A stretch of 64,000 nt of DNA from Rhizobium leguminosarum bv. trifolii WSM2297 (GTDB lineage Bacteria; Pseudomonadota; Alphaproteobacteria; Rhizobiales; Rhizobiaceae): NCBI RefSeq assembly GCF_000271845.1, contig NZ_JH719395.1, positions 2,511,624 through 2,575,623 of the forward strand, read 5' to 3'. The first letter of the stretch is position 1. Each line of letters opens with the position of its first letter. This document shows positions 43,815-51,878 of the stretch, piece after piece. A program made the position numbers and the translations under genes. The notes under the pieces are model-generated. The model saw only the letters and a program-made list of their open reading frames with translations. It ran no database searches and was not told the origin of the DNA.

Positions 43815-44186
43815 ATGAGCTTGAACGCCCGTCTGGAACCGGTGCTCTATCTGTTTGCCGGCCTGTTTGGCGTAGCCGGCGTGGCGCTGGCCGCTCTTGC
43901 CGCCCATGGCGGCGGCGAGGCCAATCTTGCGGCATCCGCATCCGCCATGTGTCTCGCGCACGCCCCTGCCTTGCTGGCATTGGCTCTCGGCGCCACCAGG
44001 CTCAGAACCGCCTGGCTGGCCGGTTTCCTGATGATTGTCGGAACACTGCTCTTTGCGGGTGATCTCGTTTCACTGCGTTTTGCCGGTTCCGGCCTCTTCC
44101 CCTATGCCGCCCCGACCGGCGGCTGGGCGATGATGCTCGGCTGGCTGGCCGTTGCGGCAGGTGCGGTGTTTCGGATCAAGGTTTGA
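43815..44186 (+). CDS. DUF423 (YgdD-like) membrane protein
   Basis: A 123-residue protein with four hydrophobic helices. The pattern LFGVAGVALAALAAHG followed by FAGDLVSLRFAG and the Pro/Gly-rich GLFPYAAPTGGWAMMLGWL is that of DUF423. Function unknown. The ATG lies two bases after the globin stop, so the two are cotranscribed. Confidence 0.8.
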   Translation: MSLNARLEPVLYLFAGLFGVAGVALAALAAHGGGEANLAASASAMCLAHAPALLALALGATRLRTAWLAGFLMIVGTLLFAGDLVSLRFAGSGLFPYAAPTGGWAMMLGWLAVAAGAVFRIKV

Positions 44187-44516
44187 GAGAGCTTCAACTT
44201 ACATGGCAAGCTCACGGCCAATTCTCGCCGGCTGACGGGTAGCTACGCTCCGATATATCTTGCGCCGGCTGAGGAGTGACGCAGGGCGTTGCGGCAGGTC
44301 TCTTCTCCCTAGCGGGGAGAAGGTGCCGGCAGGCGGTTGAGGGGGGGGAGCGGCAAAGCCGCGAATGCGCTGAGCGCAAGCGAAGTGCAATGAAGGGCGT
44401 GCCGTGTGGCCCCCTCATCCGACCCTTCGGGCCACCTTCTCCCCGCTGGGGAGAAGAGGGACCCTCACGCACGCTCAACACTGACAGAAGCACCGCGAAA
44501 ACCGCGTCAACCGCGA
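44187..44516. other. 330-base intergenic region containing a mosaic palindromic repeat
   Basis: No gene is supportable: plus frames through 44276-44539 are produced by the repeat itself. The repeat occupies 44300-44461 (separate entry). The globin/DUF423 operon and the haem-monooxygenase operon converge here. Confidence 0.6.
44300..44461. repeat. Rhizobial intergenic palindromic repeat (RIME-like)
   Basis: The left end contains the hairpin TTCTCCC/GGGGAGAA with GAAGGTGCCGGCAGGCGG; the right end CCCCCTCATCC, CACCTTCTCCCC and GGGGAGAAG is its approximate inverse complement. A GC-rich centre lies between. This CCTTCTCCCC...GGGGAGAAGG pattern with CCCTCATCC is familiar from dispersed intergenic mosaic elements of rhizobia. 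Confidence 0.7.
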
Positions 44517-45110
44517 TTAAATGCCATCGACCACGTTAAAACCTTCGAAAACCGGCGGCCCCTTGTACATGGCCTTGCGGTCACCGGCATTGCGGTGCGC
44601 GGCGCGAAAGCTTTCGGACTTCGTCCAGTTCTGGAAATCCGCCTCGCTTTTCCACACCGTGTGCGAGGAATAGAGCGTATATCCCTCCTCTTCGTCGACC
44701 TTGCCGCGCAGCAGGCGGAATTCGACGAAACCGGGCACCTCAGCCAGGCTGGAATCGCGATTGCGCCAGACCGTCTCGAAATCGCCTTCGCTGCCGGTTG
44801 CAACCTTGAAGCGGTTCATTGCGATATACATGGCTTCTCCTACGCTTTCCTTCCCCGCCCTTACGTTCCGCGAGGGAAAGACGAGAATATTATCGCCGTT
44901 TGCCGCCGCCGGGCCAAGCGGTCTCGTTGCGGCTTCTCCGGGCATGCGCGCTTCCCAGGTCGGGAACAGCGTCACATTCTGGTAGATCTGCTGGCGTTCG
45001 GCATGCTGCTGGAAAACTTCGTAGAGCTCGGGCACGAGGCCCTCGCCGGTCTGCGCGGCGAGCTTGTGCAGACCGATCAGAGTAAAGCCGTCGGGACGCT
45101 GGTCGTTCAT
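44517..45110 (-). CDS. Haem-degrading monooxygenase (ABM/IsdG-type, HmuQ-like) with in-frame N-terminal extension
   Basis: The C-terminal 104 residues (from Met-94, codon at 44831) form a complete antibiotic-biosynthesis-monooxygenase fold: YIAMNRFKVATGSEGDFE, GFVEFRLLRGKV, YTLYSSHTVWKSEADFQNW and FRAAHRNAGD, as in rhizobial HmuQ-type haem oxygenases. TAGGAG sits 4 bases before that ATG. Upstream, 93 more in-frame codons start at an ATG overlapping the DUF2325 stop (ATGA). That extension (LIGLHKLAAQTGEGLVPELYE) has no family I recognise. Either a two-domain protein, two overlapping products, or a fused gene. Haem breakdown fits the neighbouring hmu and tonB genes. Confidence 0.75.
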   Translation of the reverse strand: MNDQRPDGFTLIGLHKLAAQTGEGLVPELYEVFQQHAERQQIYQNVTLFPTWEARMPGEAATRPLGPAAANGDNILVFPSRNVRAGKESVGEAMYIAMNRFKVATGSEGDFETVWRNRDSSLAEVPGFVEFRLLRGKVDEEEGYTLYSSHTVWKSEADFQNWTKSESFRAAHRNAGDRKAMYKGPPVFEGFNVVDGI

Positions 45111-45514
45111 CGGGAAGTGTCTCGTTCGTTCATCGTGTGCAGCGCACGTTCCAGGCTGGACTTGCTGCCGTTGCGCAGCGGGATGAAGGCCTTGCTGAAC
45201 TTCTTGCAGCCGGTCTTCACCCGCAGGCAGGCATCGTGGCTGATACAGTCGATCGGGCAGAACACGCAATCAACCGAGGGAAGCAACGTATCGATGCGGG
45301 AAACCGCCTCGCGCAGGCCGCCGTCATGGTGGATGAGCTCGGCGCCGAAATTGCTGGCGATCTGGCGAAGATGCGCCACCTGGCAGTCACGGCCGCCGAC
45401 ATAAAGGAAACTGCGGCCATCCAGTTTGGATCGCCCCGAGGATGCCTGGCTGGCCTCCTCACCCGCATTGTCGCGGACCTCCCGGTTCGATCCCTTCTTG
45501 CCCTTGCGAGCCAT
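45107..45514 (-). CDS. DUF2325 domain protein
   Basis: A 135-residue protein. A charged N-terminus (MARKGKKGSNREVRD) is followed by a DUF2325 domain: FLYVGGRDCQVAHLRQIA, ELIHHDGGLREAV, then CVFCPIDCISHDACLRVKTGCKKF with five cysteines that could bind metal or haem. The family often accompanies iron or haem genes. It is translated just ahead of the haem monooxygenase (4-base overlap). An IRO-type site lies about 90 bases upstream. Confidence 0.8.
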   Translation of the reverse strand: MARKGKKGSNREVRDNAGEEASQASSGRSKLDGRSFLYVGGRDCQVAHLRQIASNFGAELIHHDGGLREAVSRIDTLLPSVDCVFCPIDCISHDACLRVKTGCKKFSKAFIPLRNGSKSSLERALHTMNERDTSR

Positions 45515-45604
45515 ATACCACCCGTTCGCTCATTGATCGTCACGCGCTTCCTGCGTGTGCGGGTGGACCTTATTAAACTTGATTTTTATAGTAAAGTATA
45601 AAGT

Positions 45605-45619
45605 TGATTATTTTTATCA
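45605..45619. promoter_or_regulatory. Iron-responsive (IRO/RirA-type) operator candidate
   Basis: TGATTATTTTTATCA matches TGA-N9-TCA, the core of the iron-responsive operator recognised by RirA in rhizobia. It lies in AT-rich DNA between the tonB stop and the DUF2325 ATG (45514), which is the promoter region of the DUF2325/haem monooxygenase operon. Confidence 0.55.
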
Positions 45620-45623
45620 TATT

Positions 45624-46958
45624 TTACCGAGCCGTGACTTGCACCGGAAAACTGTACGAGCGTGAGGATCCGGTCCAGTCATCCGGCATGGCGGGCAGAT
45701 TGCAGGAAGCGATCCGCGACAAAACGGCACCATCGACCTCGGCCAAGCCCGAACCTCGCACAAGGCCCGACGCGGTGATATCTCCGTTGCGGTTGATCGT
45801 GATACGAACGTTCAAGGATGCAGAATCGCGACGATATCGCGATTCAATCCGGTCAATGCAGCGGAACAGTCGCGAGACGACCTTGCCTTTGTAATTGGCT
45901 TCGGATGCACCGCCCGATCCACTCCTTCCGCCCGACGTGCGTGAATTATTGTCGGAGTTGGCGTTTGCCTGCCCGTCCGCAGCACCCCTGCGTGACTCCT
46001 GTTTGGCATCGCCTTCTGAACCCTGCGCCTTCTTCGGGGGCTGTTTTCTTTCCACCAACTTCTTTTCCGCGAGCTTTTCCAGCTTCGGTTTCGGCTGCGG
46101 CGTAGCGATTTCAGTCGGCAGTTCCGGTTCAGGCGAAATCGCGGCTGCCTCGACAGGCTTGATATCTTCCGGCTCGGATTGCATCGCGGTTGCGACCGGT
46201 AATTCGGTGGATGTTATCGGCGTCGGGGATTGCTCCGGCACCACAGCCGACGTTGGCTGCGCAACTGAAGTTTCCGCAGGGGTTTCCGATACAAGCACAT
46301 CCGGTTCCGCAGTCGTTACCGTCTCCGCTGACTGGCGCGTAACTTCCTGCATAGGCTGAACGGCCTCGACCGGCTCTGCATCGGTCGGCTGGACAGTTTC
46401 CGGTCGGACGGCCTCCGGCTGCATTTCCGCTGTTTCCACGGGTTTGACCGTGTCGGGTTCGACCGCTTCCGGAATAATTTCTTGCTGGATGGTCACCTCG
46501 GTCTCACCGGCAGCGCTTTGATCGGCGTCAGAACTTCCGAGCATGACGACGCTGATGGCTTCACCCGCCTCCATCAGCATTTCATCTGAAGGCTTGGGCA
46601 TGACCAGGAGCAGTGTGACGGCTAGTGCAGTATGAAAGAAAAGCGAACCGACACACGTCAGTGCCACCCGCCACCGCACCGGCTTCTGCTCGTCTTTCTG
46701 CCTCTCCACCGCCGCATCCATCGGCGGCGCGGGAGCGGGGGCAGCCGGTTCGACTTCGGGATGGTCGGGAAAAGACGGTATCTGCGAAAATCGCGTGTAG
46801 TGGATCACCGCTTCGCCGGCTGGCTGCCGCTGCGCGTTGCGCAGTTCGGGAAGCTCGTGGCCAGGGTGCATGCCGGGCGTGTTGTCGTTCAGGCTGCCGT
46901 CGGTGTCCACCTCCCCGATGAGCACCTGTCTCGATCTGGACTTCGCTGAAATCGCCAT
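45624..46958 (-). CDS. tonB: TonB energy transducer
   Basis: A 444-residue protein. It has an unusually long cytoplasmic N-terminus of about 95 residues before the membrane anchor (VALTCVGSLFFHTALAVTLLLV), an acidic Pro/Glu/Val-rich periplasmic span with many TVQP/AEPVE repeats (about 130-300), a Lys/Pro segment (KPKLEKLAEKKLVERKQPPK) and the C-terminal TonB domain (YKGKVVSRLFRCIDRIESRY, VRITINRNGDITASGLVRGSG). It transfers proton-motive energy to outer-membrane haem and siderophore receptors. In R. leguminosarum tonB also lies beside, and divergent from, hmuPSTUV. ExbB/ExbD are not in this window. Confidence 0.9.
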   Translation of the reverse strand: MAISAKSRSRQVLIGEVDTDGSLNDNTPGMHPGHELPELRNAQRQPAGEAVIHYTRFSQIPSFPDHPEVEPAAPAPAPPMDAAVERQKDEQKPVRWRVALTCVGSLFFHTALAVTLLLVMPKPSDEMLMEAGEAISVVMLGSSDADQSAAGETEVTIQQEIIPEAVEPDTVKPVETAEMQPEAVRPETVQPTDAEPVEAVQPMQEVTRQSAETVTTAEPDVLVSETPAETSVAQPTSAVVPEQSPTPITSTELPVATAMQSEPEDIKPVEAAAISPEPELPTEIATPQPKPKLEKLAEKKLVERKQPPKKAQGSEGDAKQESRRGAADGQANANSDNNSRTSGGRSGSGGASEANYKGKVVSRLFRCIDRIESRYRRDSASLNVRITINRNGDITASGLVRGSGLAEVDGAVLSRIASCNLPAMPDDWTGSSRSYSFPVQVTAR

Positions 46959-47015
46959 TGGTTACGCCTCGGACAGCCTGAAACATGTCCGCCGGGGATC
47001 ATCCCCGGCGTTATC

Positions 47016-47438
47016 TTAGCCCTCGAAGGGAACCGAAATCTGTGAACGGGTGACGAGACCCTTCATGCATTCGCCGGCAGCCGGTCCGTCGCAGACCGGC
47101 GTATCGTTGATGAGGATGCGCGTCACGCTCTCGCATTTGACATTCGGCATATCGAACTGGCGCACGCGCTTCTTGCCCTGCGGCAGATCGCGGAAGTCGA
47201 GCACGGTGATACGGTCGACGGCATTCTTGTCGTTGAAGAAGGCAAGCTCGAAGGAGATCTTGTTGATCGGCGCCTGAAGATTGTTCTCGGCAACGAAGGT
47301 CATCATGCAGCCCTTTTGCGATGGCGCCAGAGCATTGAGTTCGACATCCAGCTTGGCGCTTGCCGCATCCTGTGCCTGGCATACGCTTGAAACCGCCATC
47401 ACTATGCCGGCCGCAACAGCCGCAAACCTAACCGTCAT
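47016..47438 (-). CDS. Secreted protein between tonB and hmuP, function unknown
   Basis: A 140-residue protein with a signal peptide (cleavage after CQA, residue 22). The mature part has an immunoglobulin-like pattern of beta strands (GCMMTFVAENNLQAPINKISFELAFFN, VLDFRDLPQGKKRVRQFD) and four cysteines, two in PVCDGPAAGEC. An equivalent 'orf1' lies beside tonB in R. leguminosarum. It is 57 bases upstream of tonB on the same strand and divergent from hmuP, so both are likely iron-regulated. Confidence 0.75.
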   Translation of the reverse strand: MTVRFAAVAAGIVMAVSSVCQAQDAASAKLDVELNALAPSQKGCMMTFVAENNLQAPINKISFELAFFNDKNAVDRITVLDFRDLPQGKKRVRQFDMPNVKCESVTRILINDTPVCDGPAAGECMKGLVTRSQISVPFEG

Positions 47439-47537
47439 AACCTTCTCCGCTATGTCGCGAACCGCCGTCAGGCAGCCTCAAATCAGCAATCTCAAAAACT
47501 TGACTGCATTAGTATCCTATTGCGTCTTTAAAAAACT
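47439..47537. promoter_or_regulatory. Divergent promoter between the tonB-linked orf and hmuP
   Basis: 99 bases separate the two divergent genes. The half nearest hmuP is AT-rich (47490-47537). I looked for TGA-N9-TCA and found no full match, only TTGACTGCATTAGTAT on the plus strand. hmuP has no evident ribosome site. Confidence 0.4.
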
Positions 47538-47798
47538 ATGAGTAAGAAAGTCAAGTTAATTGTCACCACAAACGGGGACCTACCGATCCCCGGCTTCACG
47601 GAATTGCCAACCGAAATGATGGTTGAGAAGCCAGATATTTTTAAGCATGCGCCGGTGCTCAGCGAGCCGGCGGCGCAACACCGGATCGTCGACAGCGCGG
47701 ACCTTTTCCGCGGCACCAACGAGATCATGATCAGACACGACGGCTTGGTCTATCGCCTGAAGATCACCCGTCAGGGCAAGCTCATTCTCAATAAGTAG
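47538..47798 (+). CDS. hmuP: HmuP/HemP-family hemin uptake protein
   Basis: An 86-residue protein whose last 35 residues are the HemP domain: VDSADLFRGTNEIMIRHDGLVYRLKITRQGKLILNK. HmuP activates haem-uptake genes in related rhizobia. The N-terminal 45 residues are longer than in many homologues, and the ATG at 47538 lacks a Shine-Dalgarno, so a start near Met-27 (47616) is possible. hmuS follows after eight bases. Confidence 0.85.
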   Translation: MSKKVKLIVTTNGDLPIPGFTELPTEMMVEKPDIFKHAPVLSEPAAQHRIVDSADLFRGTNEIMIRHDGLVYRLKITRQGKLILNK

Positions 47799-47806
47799 GG
47801 TAAGAC

Positions 47807-48856
47807 ATGACCGAGCAGACACGACCGGCGCCAGCCGAAATCCGCGCGTTTCGCGCCGAAAATCCGAAGATGCGCGAGCGCGAGATCGCCGCGCAGCTGA
47901 AGATCTCAGAGGCGGCTCTCGTCGCCGCCGAAACCGGCATCAGCGTAACCCGCATCGATGGCAGCGCGGCGAAACTTCTCGAACGCGTGGCCGGCCTCGG
48001 CGAAGTCATGGCGCTGTCGCGCAACGAAAGTGCCGTGCACGAGAAGATCGGGGTCTTCGAAAACATCAAGACCGGCGTGCAGGCTGCGATCGTGCTCGGC
48101 GAGAATATCGAACTGCGCATCTTCCCGAGCCGCTGGGAACATGGCTTCGCCGTATCCAAGAAGGATGGCGACCAGCTGCGCCTCAGCCTGCAATATTTCG
48201 ACAAGGCTGGCACCGCCGTCCACAAGGTGCATCTGCGCCCGACTTCGAATGTCGAGGCCTATCACGCAATCGTCGCCGAATTGAAGCTGGAAGACCAGTC
48301 GCAGGACTTCGTCGAGGTTAAGACCTCGGATGCCGTCGATGAAACCGCCGACGTCAGCCGCGATGAGCTGCGCCACAATTGGAGCAAACTCACCGATACC
48401 CACGAGTTCTTCGGCATGCTGAAGCGCCTGAAGATCGGCCGTCAGGCGGCCGTGCGCAGCGTCGGCGACGATTATGCCTGGAAGCTCGACAACACCGCGA
48501 CCGCTGAGATGATGTACGCCTCGGTGAAGTCGGGCCTGCCGATCATGTGCTTCGTCGCCAATAACGGCATCGTCCAGATCCATTCCGGCCCGATCTTCAA
48601 CGTGCAGTCGATGGGCCCGTGGATCAATATCATGGACCCGACCTTCCACCTGCATCTGCGCCAGGATCACATCGCCGAGACCTGGGCCGTGCGCAAGCCG
48701 ACCAAGGACGGCCATGTCACCTCGCTCGAGGCTTACAATGCCGAAGGCGAGATGATCATCCAGTTCTTCGGCAAGCGGCAGGAAGGCTCCGACGAACGCG
48801 GCGAATGGCGCGAGATCATCGAAAATCTGCCCCGCGCAGCAAACGTGGCCGCATAA
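47807..48856 (+). CDS. hmuS: HmuS, cytoplasmic haem-handling protein
   Basis: A 349-residue HemS/HmuS-type protein made of two structural repeats (about 1-165 and 170-345). The first repeat starts RAENPKMREREIAAQLKIS; the second contains MFCVANNGIVQIHSG (in the stretch LPIMCFVANNGIVQIHSG) and MDPTFHLHLRQDHIAETWAVRKPTKDG. It carries haem away from the inner-membrane transporter or degrades it. TAGGGTAAG lies before the ATG. Next is hmuT. Confidence 0.9.
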   Translation: MTEQTRPAPAEIRAFRAENPKMREREIAAQLKISEAALVAAETGISVTRIDGSAAKLLERVAGLGEVMALSRNESAVHEKIGVFENIKTGVQAAIVLGENIELRIFPSRWEHGFAVSKKDGDQLRLSLQYFDKAGTAVHKVHLRPTSNVEAYHAIVAELKLEDQSQDFVEVKTSDAVDETADVSRDELRHNWSKLTDTHEFFGMLKRLKIGRQAAVRSVGDDYAWKLDNTATAEMMYASVKSGLPIMCFVANNGIVQIHSGPIFNVQSMGPWINIMDPTFHLHLRQDHIAETWAVRKPTKDGHVTSLEAYNAEGEMIIQFFGKRQEGSDERGEWREIIENLPRAANVAA

Positions 48857-48867
48857 GGATCATAGCG

Positions 48868-49797
48868 ATGACGATGCGTAACAATCTGCGCCGGATCCGC
48901 CCCTGGGAACTGGCCCTGCCGGTGGCCGTCATGGCGCTGCCGCTGATCCCCACAGCGCCGACGGTCAAAGGCTTCGCCTTCGTCCGCGCCGCCCACGCCG
49001 AGGAAAGGAAGCTCGACACGTCGCGCCTGGTTTCGGTCGGCGGTGATATCACCGAGATCGTCTATGCGCTCGGCGAGGAAAACCGGCTGATCGCCCGCGA
49101 CACGACAAGTCTGTATCCTGAGGTGGCGCTGAAATTGCCCAATGTCGGTTACATGCGCGCGCTTTCGCCGGAAGGCATCCTTGCCATGAACCCGACAGCG
49201 ATCATCGCGGTCGAAGGTTCCGGGCCGCCGGAGGCGCTGACCGTGCTGAAGAATGCCAGCGTGCCCTTCGAGACCGTGCCGAACGCCTTTACCCGCGACG
49301 GCATCGTCGCCAAGATCGACCGGGTCGGCGCGTTGCTCGGCGTGCCCGACAAGGCGAAGGCGCTTGAAGAAAAGGTCGCCGCCGATCTCGACGCGGCGAT
49401 CGCCGATGCCGAAAAGCGCCCGGAGGCCGAGCGCAAGCGCGTTCTCTTCATCCTCAGCGCCCAGAACGGCCGGATCATGGCATCGGGCACCGGCACGGCG
49501 GCCGATGGCATCGTCAAGCTCGCCGGCGCCATCAACGCCGTCGGCGTATTCCCCGGCTACAAGCCGCTGACCGACGAGGCGATCATCGAAGCCAAACCCG
49601 ATATCATCCTGATGATGAACCGCGGCGATGGCGCCGGCACCAAGAACGAGGACCTGCTGGCCCAGCCGGCGATCGCGCTGACGCCGGCCGGTGAGAACAA
49701 AGCGATCATCCGCATGGATGGCGTCTACCTGCTCGGCTTCGGCCCGCGTACCGCCGCTGCCGCGCGTGAACTCAACACGGCGATCTACGGGGGCTGA
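48868..49797 (+). CDS. hmuT: HmuT, periplasmic haem-binding protein
   Basis: A 309-residue substrate-binding protein of the class III (TroA-like) fold. A signal peptide with a long n-region ends at AHA (about residue 47). RLVSVGGDITEIVYALGEENRLIARDTTSLYPE is the typical start of the mature domain, with Tyr in LYPEV as the usual haem ligand position; DIILMMNRGDG and GFGPRTAAAARE follow. It delivers haem to HmuUV. It begins 12 bases after hmuS. Confidence 0.92.
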   Translation: MTMRNNLRRIRPWELALPVAVMALPLIPTAPTVKGFAFVRAAHAEERKLDTSRLVSVGGDITEIVYALGEENRLIARDTTSLYPEVALKLPNVGYMRALSPEGILAMNPTAIIAVEGSGPPEALTVLKNASVPFETVPNAFTRDGIVAKIDRVGALLGVPDKAKALEEKVAADLDAAIADAEKRPEAERKRVLFILSAQNGRIMASGTGTAADGIVKLAGAINAVGVFPGYKPLTDEAIIEAKPDIILMMNRGDGAGTKNEDLLAQPAIALTPAGENKAIIRMDGVYLLGFGPRTAAAARELNTAIYGG

Positions 49798-49799
49798 TC

Positions 49800-50912
49800 A
49801 TGGCCTTGCCGCAAGCCATGCCGGAGCGAAGGCGACTATTTCCGATGGCAGATATTCGCGCAAACCGGCAGGCGGGCGACAGGACGCGGCTGGCCTTGCT
49901 GGCGATCGGCCTGCTTATCGTGGGGTCGGTCTTCTCGATGCTGTTTTCGGTGACGACTGGCGCCTCCGATGCCTCGGTCCTCGACGTCATCCGCAACATG
50001 GCTGGCTCCGAGATGGCGCTCAGCACGCGTGACCGGATCATCATCTTCGATATCCGCCTTCCCAGGGCGATCCTCGGCTTCCTGATCGGCGCCTCGCTGG
50101 CGGTCTCCGGCACGGTGATGCAGGGCCTGTTCCGCAATCCGCTGGCCGATCCCGGCCTCGTCGGCGTCTCCTCCGGCGCAAGTTTTGGCGCGGTTGCCAT
50201 GATCGTGCTCGGCGGCGGCCTCGCAGCTCCGCTGTCGGCGCTTTTCGGCATCTACGCTCTGCCCGCCGCCGCCTTTGGTGGCGGCCTCGTCACCACGCTG
50301 CTGCTCTACAGGATCGCCACCCGCCACGGCCAGACCTCGGTGGCGACGATGCTGCTTGCCGGCATCGCGCTCGGCGCGCTTGCGCTCGCTTTGACCGGGC
50401 TGTTGATCTACATGGCCAACGACCAGCAACTGCGCGATCTCACCTTCTGGAGCATGGGCTCGCTTGCCGGCGCCACATGGACGAAGATCGCCGCCGCCGG
50501 CCCGATCATTCTGTTGTCTTTCATCGCCCTGCCCTTCATGGCCCGCGCCCTCAATGCCATCACCCTCGGCGAAGCCGCCGCCTTTCATATGGGGGTGCCG
50601 GTACAGCGCCTGAAGAATGTCGCGATTATCGGCGTCGCCGCGGCGACCGGCGCTTCCGTCGCCGTCAGCGGCGGCATTGGCTTCGTCGGCATCGTCGTGC
50701 CGCATATCCTGCGCATGGCAATCGGCCCGGACCACCGTTTCCTGCTGCCGGCCGCGGCGCTGCTGGGCGGCTCGCTACTGATCTTCGCGGATGTTCTGGC
50801 CCGCACCCTGGTCGCCCCGGCCGAGCTGCCGATCGGCATCATCACCGCAGCGGTCGGCGGGCCGTTCTTCCTGTGGATCCTGCTCAAGCAGCGTTCGCGC
50901 CTTGCCCTTTGA
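49800..50912 (+). CDS. hmuU: HmuU, haem ABC transporter permease (FecCD family)
   Basis: A 370-residue inner-membrane protein with about ten helices. DIRLPRAILGFLIGASLAVSG and GLFRNPLADPGLVGVSSGASFG are the FecCD signature, followed by GGIGFVGIVVPHILRM, the coupling region to the ATPase. It begins two bases after hmuT. Earlier ATGs in the 5' end (49800 and 49845) are both possible; the first was kept because of coupling to hmuT. Confidence 0.92.
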   Translation: MALPQAMPERRRLFPMADIRANRQAGDRTRLALLAIGLLIVGSVFSMLFSVTTGASDASVLDVIRNMAGSEMALSTRDRIIIFDIRLPRAILGFLIGASLAVSGTVMQGLFRNPLADPGLVGVSSGASFGAVAMIVLGGGLAAPLSALFGIYALPAAAFGGGLVTTLLLYRIATRHGQTSVATMLLAGIALGALALALTGLLIYMANDQQLRDLTFWSMGSLAGATWTKIAAAGPIILLSFIALPFMARALNAITLGEAAAFHMGVPVQRLKNVAIIGVAAATGASVAVSGGIGFVGIVVPHILRMAIGPDHRFLLPAAALLGGSLLIFADVLARTLVAPAELPIGIITAAVGGPFFLWILLKQRSRLAL

Positions 50913-50935
50913 GTGACATTGCGAGTGATGCTCAG

Positions 50936-51730
50936 ATGATCGAAGTTTCCGGCCTCTCCGTGCGCCTTTCCGGCAAGGCCATCATCAACGACATCGCCTT
51001 TACGGCGAAAGCCGGAGAACTGACGGCGATCGCTGGGCCGAACGGCTCCGGCAAGACGACGACGATGAAGGCAATATCAGGCGAACTTGCCTATGACGGC
51101 TCGGTGCGCATCGGTGGCGACGAAGTGAAAGGGCTAAAACCCTGGCAGCTTGCCGCTATTCGTGGCGTGCTGCCGCAGGCAAGCACCATTGCCTTTCCAT
51201 TCACCGTGCGCGAAATCGTCCGCATGGGCCTGACATCTGGCCTCAACCCCAATCCCGACAAGGCCGAGCAGACGGCAGCCGCAGCCCTTGCTTCCGTCGA
51301 CCTGACCGGCTTCGAAGGCCGTTTCTATCAGGAGCTCTCCGGCGGCGAGCAGCAGCGCGTTCAGCTTGCCCGCGTGCTCTGCCAAATCGCCGAGCCTGTC
51401 GTCGACGGCAGGCCGTGCTGGCTGCTGCTCGACGAGCCGGTCTCGAGCCTCGACATCAGCCACCAGCTGACGATCATGACGCTTGCCCGCAATTTCTGCC
51501 AACGCGGCGGCGGCGTTATCGCCGTCATGCACGACCTCAACCTCACCGCACTCTTTGCCGACCGCATCGTGCTGATGAAATCCGGCCGGCTCGCCGCCGC
51601 CGGCAGCATCGGTGACGTGCTGACCGACGAAACGATGCTGTCGGTGTTCGGCTGCGCGCTCAGGATCAACCAGGTGCCGGCCGACGGCACGCCCTTCGTA
51701 CTCGCCCACAGTGCTCTCTCCTTGAGCTAA
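50936..51730 (+). CDS. hmuV: HmuV, haem ABC transporter ATPase
   Basis: A 264-residue ATPase: Walker A GPNGSGKTTT, signature LSGGEQQRVQLARVL, Walker B LLLDEPVSSLD and the switch His in VMHDLN. It energises HmuU. The ATG at 50936 was selected because MIEVSGLSVRLSGK is the normal N-terminus; the much longer open frame from 50477 overlaps hmuU out of frame. It ends the hmuPSTUV operon. Confidence 0.93.
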   Translation: MIEVSGLSVRLSGKAIINDIAFTAKAGELTAIAGPNGSGKTTTMKAISGELAYDGSVRIGGDEVKGLKPWQLAAIRGVLPQASTIAFPFTVREIVRMGLTSGLNPNPDKAEQTAAAALASVDLTGFEGRFYQELSGGEQQRVQLARVLCQIAEPVVDGRPCWLLLDEPVSSLDISHQLTIMTLARNFCQRGGGVIAVMHDLNLTALFADRIVLMKSGRLAAAGSIGDVLTDETMLSVFGCALRINQVPADGTPFVLAHSALSLS

Positions 51731-51742
51731 CCGCCGCCCGGC

Positions 51743-51767
51743 GGAACTTTTGATCGTCCGGCACGTT
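51743..51767 (+). promoter_or_regulatory. EcfG-type general stress promoter ahead of the DUF883 gene
   Basis: GGAAC at 51743-51747 and CGTT at 51764-51767 are separated by 16 bases. It lies 112 bases upstream of the ATG at 51879 and 13 bases after the hmuV stop, so it separates the stress genes from the hemin operon. Confidence 0.72.
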
Positions 51768-51878
51768 TTTCGGCAGTGATCTGGGTCAATGCCGGGCGAG
51801 ATATTTCATGCAACGGACGGTGGTGACCACAGTGCGAATTAGGCGGGCTTGCGCGCGCCCCAGCCAATGGAGACAGCC

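Noticed and set aside
44276..45404. Plus-strand frames across the haem monooxygenase region
   Set aside because: Generated by the palindromic repeat and by the antisense of DUF2325 and the ABM gene.
47439..47537. RirA-type operator in the hmuP promoter
   Set aside because: Only TTGACTGCATTAGTAT is present; the TCA half-site is missing, so I did not annotate it.
50477..50935. Extension of hmuV into hmuU by 153 codons
   Set aside because: It overlaps hmuU out of frame; ABC ATPases of this kind start at MIEVSGLSV.
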